DNA of 64,000 nucleotides from CAVZLD01 sp963776055 (GTDB lineage Bacteria > Planctomycetota > Planctomycetia > Pirellulales > Pirellulaceae), in contig CAVZLD010000001.1 in the NCBI GenBank assembly GCA_963776055.1, positions 186,001-250,000 on the forward strand. The letters are read 5' to 3'. Positions 38,443 to 48,388 of this stretch are shown here, piece after piece. Position 1 is the stretch's first letter. Each line of letters starts with the position of its first letter. The position numbers and the translations under genes were made by a program. Below the pieces are notes generated by a model. That model searched no databases. It was not told the origin of the DNA and was given only the letters and a program-made list of their open reading frames with translations.

Positions 38443-40821
38443 TCAGGGCGCGGATGTCGCTGCACTCGATCGCGTCGTCCCGTCGGCCACGACGACGATG
38501 TCCCGGCCGTTGAGCATCACGCGGGCCGGTGTTTCGTCCGAATGCTGCAAGCGGAATTCGACGACTTCGCCCTTGTCCCACCAGATATCCACTTCGAAGC
38601 CGCCCCGGGCCCGCAGGCCGGTCACGTGACCGGTGGGCCATGCGTCGGGTAACGCCGGAAGCAGTTCGATCAGATAGCCTTGCTTCGTGTCGCCGACATG
38701 ACTTTGCAGCAACATCTCGCAGACACCGGCCGCTCCTCCGAAATTTCCGTCAATCTGAAAGGGCGGGTGAGTATCAAAGAGGTTGGGCGTAGTCGCTTTC
38801 GCGAGCAGGGCATGCAGATTCTTCCAGGCCAAGTTGCCGTCGTGGAAGCGTGCGAAAAAGTTCACGATCCAGGCCCGCGACCATCCGGTGTGACCGCCGC
38901 CGTGAGAGAGCCGGTAGTCGATCGTTTTGCGTCCCGCAGCTAACATCCGGGGAGCATCGACGCGGTTGTATTGGCGTCCGGGATGAATGCCGAAGAGGTG
39001 CGAAATGTGCCGGTGACCCGGGTCCGGTTCTGCGTACGGTTCTGCCCATTCCATGAGCCGACCGTCCTCTCCAACGCCGGTGACTGCCAGGTGACCGCGA
39101 GCGGCGCGAATCTCTTCGATGACCGGATCCTGAACCCCGAGAGCGGTGGCGGCTTCGAGTGCGTTGGTAAACACGTCCCAGACGATCTGCTGGCTCATCG
39201 AGGGACCCATGGAAAGCTGCAGATTGCGACGGCTTCCCGGAATCCGGAAGGAGTTCTCCGGGGATGTGTCCAGACCGCACACGAGCTGTCCGGTGGCTGG
39301 ATCTTCCGTCAGGTAATCCAAGTAAAACAAGGCCGCCTCGCGCAGAATCGGCCAAGCTCTTTGCCGCAAGAACTCTCGATCACCGCGGTACCGGAATCGC
39401 TCCATGAAATGCTGCGTGCTCCATCCGGCACCATGCGGCCACATGCCGTATTGCACGTTGCCGAAGGCTGGCGTGTGATACCAGGCATCCGTGGTGTGGT
39501 GTGCCGTGAACCCGCGGCAACCGTAGGCGTTTCGCGCCGTCTCTCGCCCCGCGGGCAACAGGTCTTCGATCAAGTCAAAGAACGGTTCGTGGCACTCTGA
39601 CAGATTCGCGACCTCGGCCAGCCAGTAATTCATCTGGATATTGATATTAATGTGGTAGTCCGCGTTCCAAGGCGGGGTGAGGCTGTCGGCCCAGATCCCC
39701 TGGAGGTTCGCGGCAAGGTTGCCCGGACGTGACGATGTGATCAGTAGGTACCGTCCGAACTGAAAATAGAGGGCGAACAAAGCCGGGTCGGAACACGGAG
39801 GAACGCCCGCCTGGCGGTACTCGTCGCGGATCGCCGCGAGGCGTACGTCGGTCGTTTCGCTCGCGCGATGCCAGCCGCCCAAATCCAGTGAGCAGCGACG
39901 AAACAGGCGGCGATGTTCACGTACGTGATCGGCCAGGAGTTGGGGAAACGGTTTTTGAGCGGCAGCAGAAACCGTCGCCGCGGTCGTCTTCGACAGATCG
40001 TCAGACAGCGGCTTCGATGGATCGTCGCGATTGTAGTCGGTCTGTGCCGCGAGATAGAAGGTTACGCCGTCGGCTCCATCGATGGTCAGGGAACCGTCGG
40101 ATTGACGATTCAACGTGCCGCCTTCCGGAACGGCCTGCAGCAGTGCGTAATAGCCGACCCCCAGATGCTCGCCGTTGTGAGACGCTCGTCCGCTCATCGA
40201 AATCGTGTCGTCGGTCGCCTGCACCGAGAAATCTGCCGGGCGGCTTAAGGAGATGGTCGCTCGGACCGCACCCGGCTGATCCGCGGTCCAACGCACGATC
40301 AGGACATCATCGACGGCCGACGCGAACACCTCGCGGGTGTGCGTGACACCGTCGAGTGTAAACCGGGTCGTTGCCATGGCGTTATCCAAGTCCAGCGCAC
40401 GTCGGTAGTCCGAGACCCGGAGGCTCCCGTCGGGTTCGACATCTGTCATTTGAATCGTGAGATCGCCCAAGGTCTGGTAGCTGCGCGGACTGATCCGTTG
40501 CGCCATGTTCCGTTGCACCAATTGCTGGGCTTCCTCTGGCTTGCCCTGGAACCAGAGCTCCCGAGCGTGCATGAATGCTTCGCGAAAGCCCTCTCTCAGT
40601 TCCGGCACGGGGGGCCCTGCCCAGAGGGATTCCTCGTTGAGCTGGATACGCTCCCGGGCCACCTTGCCGAAGACCATGCCGCCGAGCCGTCCGTTACCCA
40701 CCGGCACCGCGTCGCGAGCCCAGACCTCCGCCGGTTCGTCGTAATGCAAGACCCATTCCTGCGGTGCGGCGTAGTCAGTCCACGCGAAAAAAACAAAAAA
40801 ACAGAACAATGTGTGTCTCAT
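38443..40821 (-). CDS. GH95-family alpha-L-fucosidase, exported
   Basis: Inverting glycoside hydrolase that removes fucose from glycans; intact at 792 residues. Signal peptide HTLFCFFVFFAWTDYAA. The N-terminal beta-sandwich has WARDAVPVGNGRLGGMVFG and IQLNEESLWAGPP, family hallmarks. The (alpha/alpha)6 barrel contains GIWADSLTPPWNADYHININ with the Asn pair of the active site, then MNYWLAEVANLSE. The probable general acid Glu is in GRLMEWAEPYAEPDPGHRHI, and the Asp of FQIDGNFGGAAG completes the site. Probably periplasmic or secreted; suited to degrading algal or host polysaccharide. Flanked by larE (convergent) and a small hypothetical gene. Confidence 0.93.
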   Translation of the reverse strand: MRHTLFCFFVFFAWTDYAAPQEWVLHYDEPAEVWARDAVPVGNGRLGGMVFGKVARERIQLNEESLWAGPPVPELREGFREAFMHARELWFQGKPEEAQQLVQRNMAQRISPRSYQTLGDLTIQMTDVEPDGSLRVSDYRRALDLDNAMATTRFTLDGVTHTREVFASAVDDVLIVRWTADQPGAVRATISLSRPADFSVQATDDTISMSGRASHNGEHLGVGYYALLQAVPEGGTLNRQSDGSLTIDGADGVTFYLAAQTDYNRDDPSKPLSDDLSKTTAATVSAAAQKPFPQLLADHVREHRRLFRRCSLDLGGWHRASETTDVRLAAIRDEYRQAGVPPCSDPALFALYFQFGRYLLITSSRPGNLAANLQGIWADSLTPPWNADYHININIQMNYWLAEVANLSECHEPFFDLIEDLLPAGRETARNAYGCRGFTAHHTTDAWYHTPAFGNVQYGMWPHGAGWSTQHFMERFRYRGDREFLRQRAWPILREAALFYLDYLTEDPATGQLVCGLDTSPENSFRIPGSRRNLQLSMGPSMSQQIVWDVFTNALEAATALGVQDPVIEEIRAARGHLAVTGVGEDGRLMEWAEPYAEPDPGHRHISHLFGIHPGRQYNRVDAPRMLAAGRKTIDYRLSHGGGHTGWSRAWIVNFFARFHDGNLAWKNLHALLAKATTPNLFDTHPPFQIDGNFGGAAGVCEMLLQSHVGDTKQGYLIELLPALPDAWPTGHVTGLRARGGFEVDIWWDKGEVVEFRLQHSDETPARVMLNGRDIVVVADGTTRSSAATSAP

Positions 40822-40872
40822 GGTGTACCCCCTCGTACGGTTGCCATCATTGCGATCTTCCGTTGAGTTTTG

Positions 40873-41202
40873 TCATTCATTCCAGTGCCGCAGCGATACG
40901 CCTGTCCAGTGTGCCATGCCGAACGCGATCCAGACGATGAAGTTCCTGCCGGCAAGATACATCGCGATGCGGATCCGACCACCCCAACCGCACCAGATTC
41001 CTTGTCTTCCCGCGAGCCACGCAGCAAGCACCGTTCCCATCGAATCGGCACCCCACATGAAGGTCGCAAAGGCGATCCGCACCGGGGGCGACTCCCCCCC
41101 GGGTGGCCGCGACCGGTTGTAACCAAAGTCGAAACAACTGGTCGTCACGGAACTCATGCAAAGCAGGGCTGTGAGGAACAACAGTCTTCGCAGTGCGGTC
41201 AT
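40873..41202 (-). CDS. Small hypothetical exported or membrane protein
   Basis: Not recognised. About 109 residues from ATG 41202: a basic start and hydrophobic segment (MTALRRLLFLTALLCMSSVT) ending near a Cys, which may be a signal or lipoprotein leader. Further hydrophobic stretches follow (FATFMWGADSMGTVLAAWLA and MYLAGRNFIVWIAFGMAHW). The frame extends to ATG 41325 as an alternative start. It lies between the GH95 gene and a divergently transcribed hydrolase. A competing longer frame on the same strand (40877-41527) looks less protein-like. Confidence 0.45.
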   Translation of the reverse strand: MTALRRLLFLTALLCMSSVTTSCFDFGYNRSRPPGGESPPVRIAFATFMWGADSMGTVLAAWLAGRQGIWCGWGGRIRIAMYLAGRNFIVWIAFGMAHWTGVSLRHWNE

Positions 41203-41552
41203 CAGCTGCGCACGATCGACGCGTGGTTTCCAAAGGGGCAGTCTGGCGAAAGCGGATATCACGAATTCCTGGAGGCCTCCGGATTGGAACTTGCCAAGAG
41301 TCACGACGTCTTTCTGCCAGCCCATGTAGTATCCGGTCTCGCAGGGCTACTGAAAACCCAGTGAGATCATGGCCGTGGTTCCTTGTGAACGATCTTGCCT
41401 CCCGGGGGCGGTTTTTGTAGTCTTCCCCCCACTCGGTTGCAGCGGGATATGCCGAATCGGTGCAGCAAGCGTGTGGCTTTCCCAAGAACCGAATACCCCG
41501 CCATTCCACACTGGCAGCGGACGTCAAGATTCATCGATCCGGCGAGGCCCCT

Positions 41553-43352
41553 GTGACCGCAGACAACCGTCTTGTCGATCGTCGCTTTGACGGACGTACG
41601 GCCTGTTACCTCGCCATTTTAACCGGTCTCTCTCTCGCCTCTGCTTGTACTTCTCGATCGGTCGTGTCACGACCGGCGTTATTCGACCGGTCTCGTGCTC
41701 CACAAGAATTCGAGACCGAGGTAACGGTCAAATCGAAGTCCGAGCTGTCAGCTCGAGCCGAGGAGGCTTACGAGAAAGGCAAGCGGTTGCGAGCCAACTC
41801 CGATCCGGAGGCCACGGCCCTGTTCCTCGAAGCGACGATCCTGGCTTGGCAGGCGGTCTACGAGACGTCGACTGCGGCCAGCTCGCCGCACGAGCGAGTG
41901 GGAGTGCTATACCACGACAGCCTGCGAGGCCTGATTGAGTCGGCACAGCAGTTTGGCCAAATCGATCCTCGACACGGAATCCGTCTGGATGCCGTGGGCT
42001 TGGACGCTCCGATTCCGATTCGGTATCACGCCTTTCCGTGGCAGCCGAAAGATTTTCACGAATGGATCCCCGTGCGGGACTACGAAGACGAACACCTACC
42101 GCAGAAGCATAGTTGGGATGGTTGGGGTGTTCCCTTGATTATGGTGCGACAACCGAGTGCGAGCGATCGCTTCATGACGACGGCCCTGCCTTTTTCTGCG
42201 ACAGTTCTTCTGCGGCCCTCGTCCGCGACGAAGTCCGGCGCCGAGCAGCCTGGTTCCGGTCATGTACTCGAAGTATTCAATCCCTTGGTGGTCCAATCGT
42301 TGCCGCGAAACGCGAAAGATACGAGTCCCTTGGCGCGAGATCTAACGGCGCCGATCGTTTGGCTGCGGCAGAACTCACCTCATCTCCAAACCGAAGCGTT
42401 CCTCCATCCGGACCAGATCCGACGCAGCGGCCAGTTGATCCAGCTGGAACCTTATCAGGCAGATAAGATACCGGTGGTCTTTGTGCATGGATTGCTTTCC
42501 GATCCGTTGACCTGGGCCGGCTTGATCAACGAGCTGCGGGCACATGATTGGTTCAACCAACGGTTCCAGGTCTGGGTTTACGGCTATTCGACGGGAAGAC
42601 CGTTTCTCCGGTCGGCTGCTGATTTTCGCCATCAATGGGCAGCCGCCTGCACCGAGTTCGGGGGAAGTGAGCCGGACGCAGCCTTCCAACACGCGGTCAT
42701 CATCGGTCACAGCATGGGCGGTCTGATCTCGAAGCTGCAGATTGCTCACAGTGACGACCTGCTGTGGGAGTCGTTTGCCGACCGCCCGCTGGATTCACTG
42801 GTGGCGGATACGATGACGCGTGAGTACTTGGACAATCTGTTCTTTTTCGAGCCGATGCCGTTCATCGAGCGGGCAATCTTCCTCGGTACGCCACACGGTG
42901 GCTCGCCGATCGCTCGCGAGTCGATGGGGCGTTTTGCTTCCCACTTGGTGGATCGTTCCCACGAGTTCTCGGAAGCCTACGCGATGTTTCTGGAGCAGAA
43001 CCGCGGAGCGATCAAGCCGTTTTTTGCCAGACGCCTTCCGACAAGTGTTGATCTATTGGAACCGGAGGACCCCTGTCTGCAGGCGATGAGGCAACTGCGT
43101 GTGCCGGACCACATCCGCTTGCATTCGATTATTGGAACCGGGCGCAGAATGCTGATCGGCGGACGCGCCGATGGTGTTGTGCCGGTGGAGAGTGCGCGTC
43201 ACGCAGGTGTCGAGAGCGAATTGCTGGTTGCGGCAACGCACCGGCGCATTCAGAATCATCCGGAGACGGTCCAAGAGATCCTTCGCATCCTCACACTGCA
43301 CTTGGAGGAGTGTTCTCCCCGGCTGGCAAGTACCTCGCGTGCCCCGCACTGA
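41553..43352 (+). CDS. Exported alpha/beta-hydrolase (lipase/esterase-like, PGAP1-type)
   Basis: Intact, about 600 residues. The signal segment CYLAILTGLSLASAC ends in a lipobox-like ASAC, suggesting an envelope lipoprotein. A helical N-terminal domain (SELSARAEEAYEKGKRLR) resembles TPR-like packing and a beta-rich region follows. The hydrolase domain starts at IPVVFVHGLLSDPLTWAGLI (oxyanion HG), has the nucleophile elbow IIGHSMGGLISKL, a later IFLGTPHGGSPIARES, and ADGVVPVESARHAG with the Asp of the triad. The candidate His is near ATHRRIQNHPE. GTG 41553 is chosen for the signal peptide; ATG 41460 is the longer alternative. Substrate unknown. Confidence 0.8.
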   Translation: MTADNRLVDRRFDGRTACYLAILTGLSLASACTSRSVVSRPALFDRSRAPQEFETEVTVKSKSELSARAEEAYEKGKRLRANSDPEATALFLEATILAWQAVYETSTAASSPHERVGVLYHDSLRGLIESAQQFGQIDPRHGIRLDAVGLDAPIPIRYHAFPWQPKDFHEWIPVRDYEDEHLPQKHSWDGWGVPLIMVRQPSASDRFMTTALPFSATVLLRPSSATKSGAEQPGSGHVLEVFNPLVVQSLPRNAKDTSPLARDLTAPIVWLRQNSPHLQTEAFLHPDQIRRSGQLIQLEPYQADKIPVVFVHGLLSDPLTWAGLINELRAHDWFNQRFQVWVYGYSTGRPFLRSAADFRHQWAAACTEFGGSEPDAAFQHAVIIGHSMGGLISKLQIAHSDDLLWESFADRPLDSLVADTMTREYLDNLFFFEPMPFIERAIFLGTPHGGSPIARESMGRFASHLVDRSHEFSEAYAMFLEQNRGAIKPFFARRLPTSVDLLEPEDPCLQAMRQLRVPDHIRLHSIIGTGRRMLIGGRADGVVPVESARHAGVESELLVAATHRRIQNHPETVQEILRILTLHLEECSPRLASTSRAPH

Positions 43353-43404
43353 TTCGTCCAAGGGGCGATGGGTGTCCGGCGGGAATGGCTCGTCGCGGAG
43401 TGAC

Positions 43405-43498
43405 CTTGACAGCGCGCAGCAGTACCCTGCTGCGTCTCGTCACCCATTCTGCTCGAAAGAAACGTCGCACGAACGCGCGATGTTCGTGCGACGCGCAG
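43405..43498 (-). repeat. REP-like dispersed repeat, copy D
   Basis: On the minus strand, 83 bases past the oxidoreductase stop, TGCGCGTCGCACGAACATCG is followed by CGCGTTCGTGCGACG, giving a perfect 10-bp hairpin TCGCACGAAC/GTTCGTGCGA. It then reads TCTTTCGAGCAGAATGGGTG and GACGAGACGCAGCAGGG, matching copy A (TCTTTTCGGGCAGAAAGGGC). Confidence 0.72.
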
Positions 43499-43580
43499 AA
43501 AGCCGTCCCGGAGCCCGCGACCCAGGGCCGCTTCGCCGGCCCCGGGGGGGTGATGCTCCCTGGCGCAGGGGCACGAGCGG

Positions 43581-44878
43581 TCACTCGACGAACGGGTTGT
43601 AGCGACCGGGGTAGGCGATTGGGTAGATGCCATCTTCGTTGGGAACCACCGGGGGCGTCGTATCCCAGGTGTAATCGGCAATCCCGGGGGCCTCTTCCTT
43701 CCCGCGTTTCACGGCGTCATCCCACTTGATTCTCTTGCCGCTGTAGGTCGCCATCCGCCCCAGCACCGCGGTGAAGCTACTGGTCGCACCGTAATGTCCT
43801 TCGTTGTAGGGCAGGCCTTTGCGAATGGCTTCGACAAGGGCGAAATGCTCCTGGTCGTAATCGCCGAATTGGAACGGCACGCCGTTGCGATCCTTCGCAT
43901 CCCCTTCGCCTCTCATGTTGCCTCGACCGGTCGACCCGAAGGCGTATTCATCCACTCTGTTGAAGCAGTCCGGGACGTGTCGGCACTGGCTGTACATTTT
44001 CGTGCCGTCCGGATAGGTGAATTCGACGAAGTGATGGTCGAAGATCTGCGTCTGCGGCCGATCGCGTCGGCGGATGGCGTCGCCGCCCATCCCGTTGGCT
44101 TCGACCGGGTGTGCATCCTTCGCCCAGTTGCAGACGTCCAGGTTGTGGACGTGCTGCTCGGCTGATGTTGTCCCCGCTGAGCCAGACGTAGTGGTACCAG
44201 TTGTGGACCTGCTTCTCCATCTCCGTTGCGGATTCGGAGGGAGGATTGCGCCACCAGATGCCGCCGCCGTTCCAGTAGGCTTGCAGCAGGATCAGGTCGC
44301 CGAATTTGCCGTCGTGGATCTGCTGAATTCCATTGACGTAGCCGGCATTGTGTCGGCGTTGCAGGCCGACGCCGACCTTCAACCCTTTTTCATCGGCCAG
44401 CTTGTTGGTTTCGAGCAAGGATCGATAGCCGGCGGCATCGACGCAGCAGGGCTTTTCCATGAAGACGTGCTTGCCGGCTTCAATGGCGGCCTTGTAGTGC
44501 AGGGGGCGAAAACCGGGTGGCGTGGCCAGAATCACCATCTCTACGCCGGCTTCGATCGCCTTCTGGTAGGCATCCAGTCCCCAGAAGGTTTTTTCGGGGG
44601 AGACATTATGCGCCTTGGCTTGGTTCTCGGCATTGCCTTGGAACGCGTCGGCGACGGCGACAATCCGCGTGTTCTCACAGGCGTTCAGGTTGTTCTGCGC
44701 GGCTCCCCTACCTCGGCCTCCGCAGCCGATCAGCGCGATCCGAATCTCATCGCTACCGGCGGCGTGAACGGGGCGCGACCAATTGAGTGATCGCCGCTCC
44801 GGCCACGACGGCTCCGGAGGCATCTTGCAGGAAGCGACGCCGAGAGGATTTCGACTGCGGGCTGGATTCACGTTGCAT
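43581..44878 (-). CDS. Tat-exported Gfo/Idh/MocA-family oxidoreductase (frameshifted)
   Basis: NAD(P)-dependent sugar oxidoreductase family. The N-terminal SSRRRFLQDASGAVVAGAAI is a twin-arginine signal. The Rossmann domain begins IRIALIGCGGRGRGAAQNNL and has the lysine motif HVFMEKPCC. The C-terminal domain includes GLQRRHNAGYVNGIQQIHDG and ends PIAYPGRYNPFVE. Breaks lie near 44770 and 44160-44090. Start ATG 44878, after GGAACTTGCG. The family covers many sugar and inositol reactions, so the substrate is not inferable; in planctomycetes such proteins are numerous and exported. Confidence 0.87.
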
Positions 44879-45123
44879 GACGCAAGTTCCTTTCAACCAA
44901 GGTGAAGTAGCTGCACGCCTCGTCGGACCCCATGGTCCCGAGGGGCCGTTGTCCGATCTCCGCGCCATTTCAAAGGGACACGGAACTCGGTGATGCACGC
45001 CCGTTGCATTTCCAACGTTCGGATGAAGGCTCCGTAGGGGCCGTCCTAGGTGGGATCAAGGGGCGCACGGCAGGGGTTGGGTGCGCGAGTGGCCGCTGAC
45101 GCAAGGGCGTGCTTCGAGGGCGC

Positions 45124-45151
45124 ATTATATCAGACGGCAAGGCCGACTGAA
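45124..45151 (-). promoter_or_regulatory. Candidate promoter of the 43581-44878 oxidoreductase
   Basis: A perfect TATAAT on the minus strand (plus-strand ATTATA 45124-45129) with a weak -35 TTCAGT (45146-45151) at 16-base spacing. It would give an untranslated leader of about 240 bases across 44879-45117, in which I see no gene. Confidence 0.4.
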
Positions 45152-45170
45152 TCCGTTTCCGGCGGAGACT

Positions 45171-46562
45171 TTATACAGATTCCGGAACGACCCACGGTTC
45201 GCGGTAGGATCGGCGAAACAGCCGCATCGCCTCGGTTGAATCGAGGATTTGCTCGTTCTGGCCATCGATCTTCAGCTTCTCTCCTCCGAGCCGATAGCTG
45301 ATATTCGCGTAATGGGTCCACAAAGCACTGCGGTGGCCTTCCAGGATATCCGCGTGGGGGCGATTTCGCGTCCGAATGCACTCCAGAAAATTCTGCTTGT
45401 GTTCCGCGTCGGGGAACCGGCCGTACTGCTGCGCCTGGATCACCGGCTGGCGACTCTGGGGCCGGTCGAACACCTGCCAGCCGCCGCCATGCCGACCGAT
45501 CACCATCAGCCCTTGCGTGCCAAAAATCTCGATGCGCGTGGAGTTCTGCATCCACAAGGGAAAGCGATCGGTTTGCCGCACCTCGGGGTCCGTCTTGAGC
45601 ATGTAATCGCCGAAGAGCGTCAGCTCGAGACTCACCAGGAGTCCATCGAAATCGTAGAGGGCAATCTGCGTGTCCGGCGTTTCCGCCACCAGTTTTTCGG
45701 GCTCGGCGGCGAATCGGCCGCCGGTGGAGTAGACCGTCCGGGGATAGGTGACATCCAACAGCCAGCGAGCCAGGTCGATCTGGTGACTGGCATCGTTGGC
45801 AATATCTCCGCCGGAGTAGCGCCACAGGTGGTGCCAGGTCGAGAGCCACGCCGGATTGTAAGCGTGCTCTGGGGCAGGGCCGTTCCAAACATTCCAGTCG
45901 AATCCCTCCGGGGGTTCGCCATCCGCCTGCTTCAGGGCCATGCCCCAGGGCGGTTTCTGGTTGTAGATCCGGCAGAGGTGGACCGTTCCCAGTTTTCCCT
46001 GCTGGAGATAGTCTCGCGCCGCCATGTTGTACGGTGCGCTTCGGTTTTGCGTGCCCACCTGCACGACTCGTTCGTAGCGTCGCGCCGCCTGGACCATCTG
46101 TTGGCCCTCCCAGCAACTGTGGTGGGCCGGTTTCTCAACGTAGACGTCTTTTCCGGCCTGGCAGGCCCAAACGGTCGAAAGGGCATGCCAGTGATCCGGC
46201 GTGGCGCTGATGATGGCATCCACGTGCGGGTCTTCCAAGGCACGGCGGAAGTCCGTCACGACCTGGGGCGCACGGTCCTGTTGCATCTGCGCGAATGCGG
46301 CGACGCGGCCCTCCGCCTTGCGGGCATTCGGATCGCACACGTAGGCATACTCGCAATCATCCCGGCTGAGGAAGCCTCGCTGCGGGTGCGTCGCCAGGTC
46401 GGTACCCCGCCCCCCGACTCCCACCGCGGCCAAGATCACTTTTTCGGCAGCCGGTGTCCCGCGGGCCGACCGTGGATTGGCCAGAATCGTCAGCCCGGTC
46501 GCGCAACCGAGGGCGGCATGAGCGGATTGAGACAGGAACTTTCGCCGGTGGGGACGGTTCAT
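45171..46562 (-). CDS. Tat-exported Gfo/Idh/MocA-family oxidoreductase
   Basis: Intact, 463 residues. Twin-arginine signal RPHRRKFLSQSAHAALGCAT. The Rossmann fold starts KVILAAVGVGGRGTDLATHP, a glycine-rich loop. The conserved DHWHALSTVWACQAGKDVYV is followed by EKPAHHSCWEG, with the catalytic Lys. GGDIANDASHQIDLARWLLD carries the His/Asp region typical of the family's C-terminal domain. It is longer than the preceding paralogue and does not share its frame damage. The stop lies 45-50 bases before the TATAAT promoter of the neighbouring oxidoreductase. Substrate unknown. Confidence 0.9.
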   Translation of the reverse strand: MNRPHRRKFLSQSAHAALGCATGLTILANPRSARGTPAAEKVILAAVGVGGRGTDLATHPQRGFLSRDDCEYAYVCDPNARKAEGRVAAFAQMQQDRAPQVVTDFRRALEDPHVDAIISATPDHWHALSTVWACQAGKDVYVEKPAHHSCWEGQQMVQAARRYERVVQVGTQNRSAPYNMAARDYLQQGKLGTVHLCRIYNQKPPWGMALKQADGEPPEGFDWNVWNGPAPEHAYNPAWLSTWHHLWRYSGGDIANDASHQIDLARWLLDVTYPRTVYSTGGRFAAEPEKLVAETPDTQIALYDFDGLLVSLELTLFGDYMLKTDPEVRQTDRFPLWMQNSTRIEIFGTQGLMVIGRHGGGWQVFDRPQSRQPVIQAQQYGRFPDAEHKQNFLECIRTRNRPHADILEGHRSALWTHYANISYRLGGEKLKIDGQNEQILDSTEAMRLFRRSYREPWVVPESV

Positions 46563-46714
46563 CGCCAGACTCCTGGTGGATCCACGGGAAAGGATGACAG
46601 GCCGTCACGATCCGTGATTTCGCGCGGACCACGTGACACGCTCGGAGCAGCGCGAAGGGCGTGCAGCACCGTTCGCGCGATACGGCATGCACCATTTCGG
46701 AAGGTTCGTCGGGG

Positions 46715-47953
46715 CTAGGGCCACTGCCCAACGACTAGCGAGGCATTGTGGCCGCCGAAGCCGAAACTGTTACTCATCGCGCGGCGAACCGGCCGTTCCT
46801 TCGCTTGCAGCGGTGTGTAGTCCAGATCGCAGTCGGGATCGGGATGCTCCAGATTGATCGTGGGAGGAACCACGTCCGACATGATCGCCTTGATGGTCAG
46901 GATCAGTTCGATTCCGCCGCTGGCGCCGAGCAGGTGTCCCAACTGGCTCTTCGTGCTGGAGATGCTCAGGCGGCAGGCATGATCGCCGAAGACGGTTTTC
47001 ACCGCTCGGGTTTCTGCTTTGTCGCCCAGCGGGGTGCCGGTCCCGTGCGCGTTGATGTAATCGATTTCGTCCGGGGCGAGTCCGGAATCGCGCAAGGCGC
47101 AGTCCATGGCACGGGCCGCCCCGGCGCCTTCTTCGTCCGGCTGGGTGATGTGTCCCGCGTCGCCGCTGGCGCCGAAGCCGAGCACTTCGCAGAGGATCTG
47201 AGCGCCGCGTGCTTTCGCGTGTTCCAGCTCCTCGAGCACCAGGATTCCGGCCCCTTCGCTGAGCACAAACCCGTCTCGTTCGGCGTCGAACGGTCGGCTC
47301 GCGCCGGGCGGATCGTCGTTCCGTTCGGACAGGGCACGCATGTTCGCGAAGCCGCTGATGCCCATCGGAGTGATCGCCGCCTCAGTGCCCCCGGTGATCA
47401 TCATGTCGGCGTCGTCATATTGAATCGCGCGCAGCGCATCCCCGATCGCATTGGTGGCGCTGGCGCAGGCGGTCGCGACCGTGTAGTTTGGTCCGCGGAT
47501 GCCGTAGCGGATGGAGATGTTCCCGCCGGCGGCATTGAGCATCAGTTTGGGAATCGTGAGTGCGGAGACGCGCGCGGGGCCCTTGCGGAGCAGACGCTCG
47601 ACCTGCGTCTCGATCTCCTGCAGTCCACCGATGCCCGAGCCCAGAATCACACCGCAGCGGAACTGATCTTCGACGTTGAAGTCCAGGCCGGCGTCGTCGA
47701 CCGCGTCGACCGCGGCGACCAGCGCGAACTGCGTGAAGCGATCGATTCGCTTCATTTCCTTTGAGGCGATATATTCGACCGGGTTCCAGTCGTGGATGTC
47801 CCCGCCGAAACGGACCTTGAAATCGGCCGTGTCAAAGATTTGCAGGGGATGGATGCCGCTTTCCCCCGCCAGAATGCGTTGCCAGAGGTCTTCCACCTGG
47901 CAACTCAGCGAAGTGACGACACCCAGACCGGTAACAACTACCCGTCGTTTCAT
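46715..47953 (-). CDS. fabF: 3-oxoacyl-ACP synthase II
   Basis: Elongating ketoacyl-ACP synthase of type II fatty acid synthesis. Intact, 412 residues. The active Cys is in YTVATACASATNAIGDALRA, the catalytic His pair in DYINAHGTGTPLGDKAETRA and STKSQLGHLLGASGGIE. It ends SNSFGFGGHNASLVVGQWP, the family C terminus. ATG 47953 (MKRRVVVTG) is preferred over 47962. The last gene of the fab cluster; acpP lies 18 bases upstream. Confidence 0.97.
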   Translation of the reverse strand: MKRRVVVTGLGVVTSLSCQVEDLWQRILAGESGIHPLQIFDTADFKVRFGGDIHDWNPVEYIASKEMKRIDRFTQFALVAAVDAVDDAGLDFNVEDQFRCGVILGSGIGGLQEIETQVERLLRKGPARVSALTIPKLMLNAAGGNISIRYGIRGPNYTVATACASATNAIGDALRAIQYDDADMMITGGTEAAITPMGISGFANMRALSERNDDPPGASRPFDAERDGFVLSEGAGILVLEELEHAKARGAQILCEVLGFGASGDAGHITQPDEEGAGAARAMDCALRDSGLAPDEIDYINAHGTGTPLGDKAETRAVKTVFGDHACRLSISSTKSQLGHLLGASGGIELILTIKAIMSDVVPPTINLEHPDPDCDLDYTPLQAKERPVRRAMSNSFGFGGHNASLVVGQWP

Positions 47954-47971
47954 GCTGTTCATCGCAAACGG

Positions 47972-48220
47972 TTAGGATGTTTGCGCTTTCTCGATGAATT
48001 CGATGGCCTGGCCGACCGTCTGGATCTTCTCGGCCGCATCGTCCGGGATGTTGATGTCGAACTCTTCTTCGAGTTCCATCACCAACTCGACCGTATCCAA
48101 CGAATCCGCTCCGAGATCGTTCACGAATGACGTTTCGGGCGTGACCTTTTCTCGATCCACGCCCAATTGCTCCGCTACGATGTCGATCACCCGCTGAGAG
48201 ACTTCTGCCACCTTGGCCAT
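47972..48220 (-). CDS. acpP: Acyl carrier protein
   Basis: Acidic 82-residue carrier with the phosphopantetheine serine in FVNDLGADSLDTVELVMELE. Intact and full length. It ends EFIEKAQTS. Transcribed with fabF; an upstream promoter candidate lies 100 bases before the start. Confidence 0.97.
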   Translation of the reverse strand: MAKVAEVSQRVIDIVAEQLGVDREKVTPETSFVNDLGADSLDTVELVMELEEEFDINIPDDAAEKIQTVGQAIEFIEKAQTS

Positions 48221-48320
48221 CCTCCGACGAAAAACTTTGAGGGGGAACTGTCAACAGGTCCCCTTGCCCTTGAAAAGATTCCTGCAGGCGGAACCTTCTT
48301 ACCAACCGATCAAGCAAAAC

Positions 48321-48350
48321 AGGATAGAGGATTTCTGTAAACGGGGTCAA
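48321..48350 (-). promoter_or_regulatory. Candidate promoter of acpP-fabF
   Basis: Minus strand: TTGACC (45 to 50 of 48345-48350), an 18-base spacer and TATCCT (48321-48326). Five of six -35 and four of six -10 bases match. It lies 101 bases before the acpP ATG, inside the 168-base gap after fabG, so acpP-fabF can be transcribed independently. Confidence 0.5.
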
Positions 48351-48388
48351 GACGCAATTGGCCCCGAGAACAGGAGTCCTTCCATCCG

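Noticed and set aside
46660..46714. GCGCGAA/TTCGCGC hairpin after fabF as a further REP copy
   Set aside because: Shares only the stem composition; the remainder does not align with copies A, C or D.
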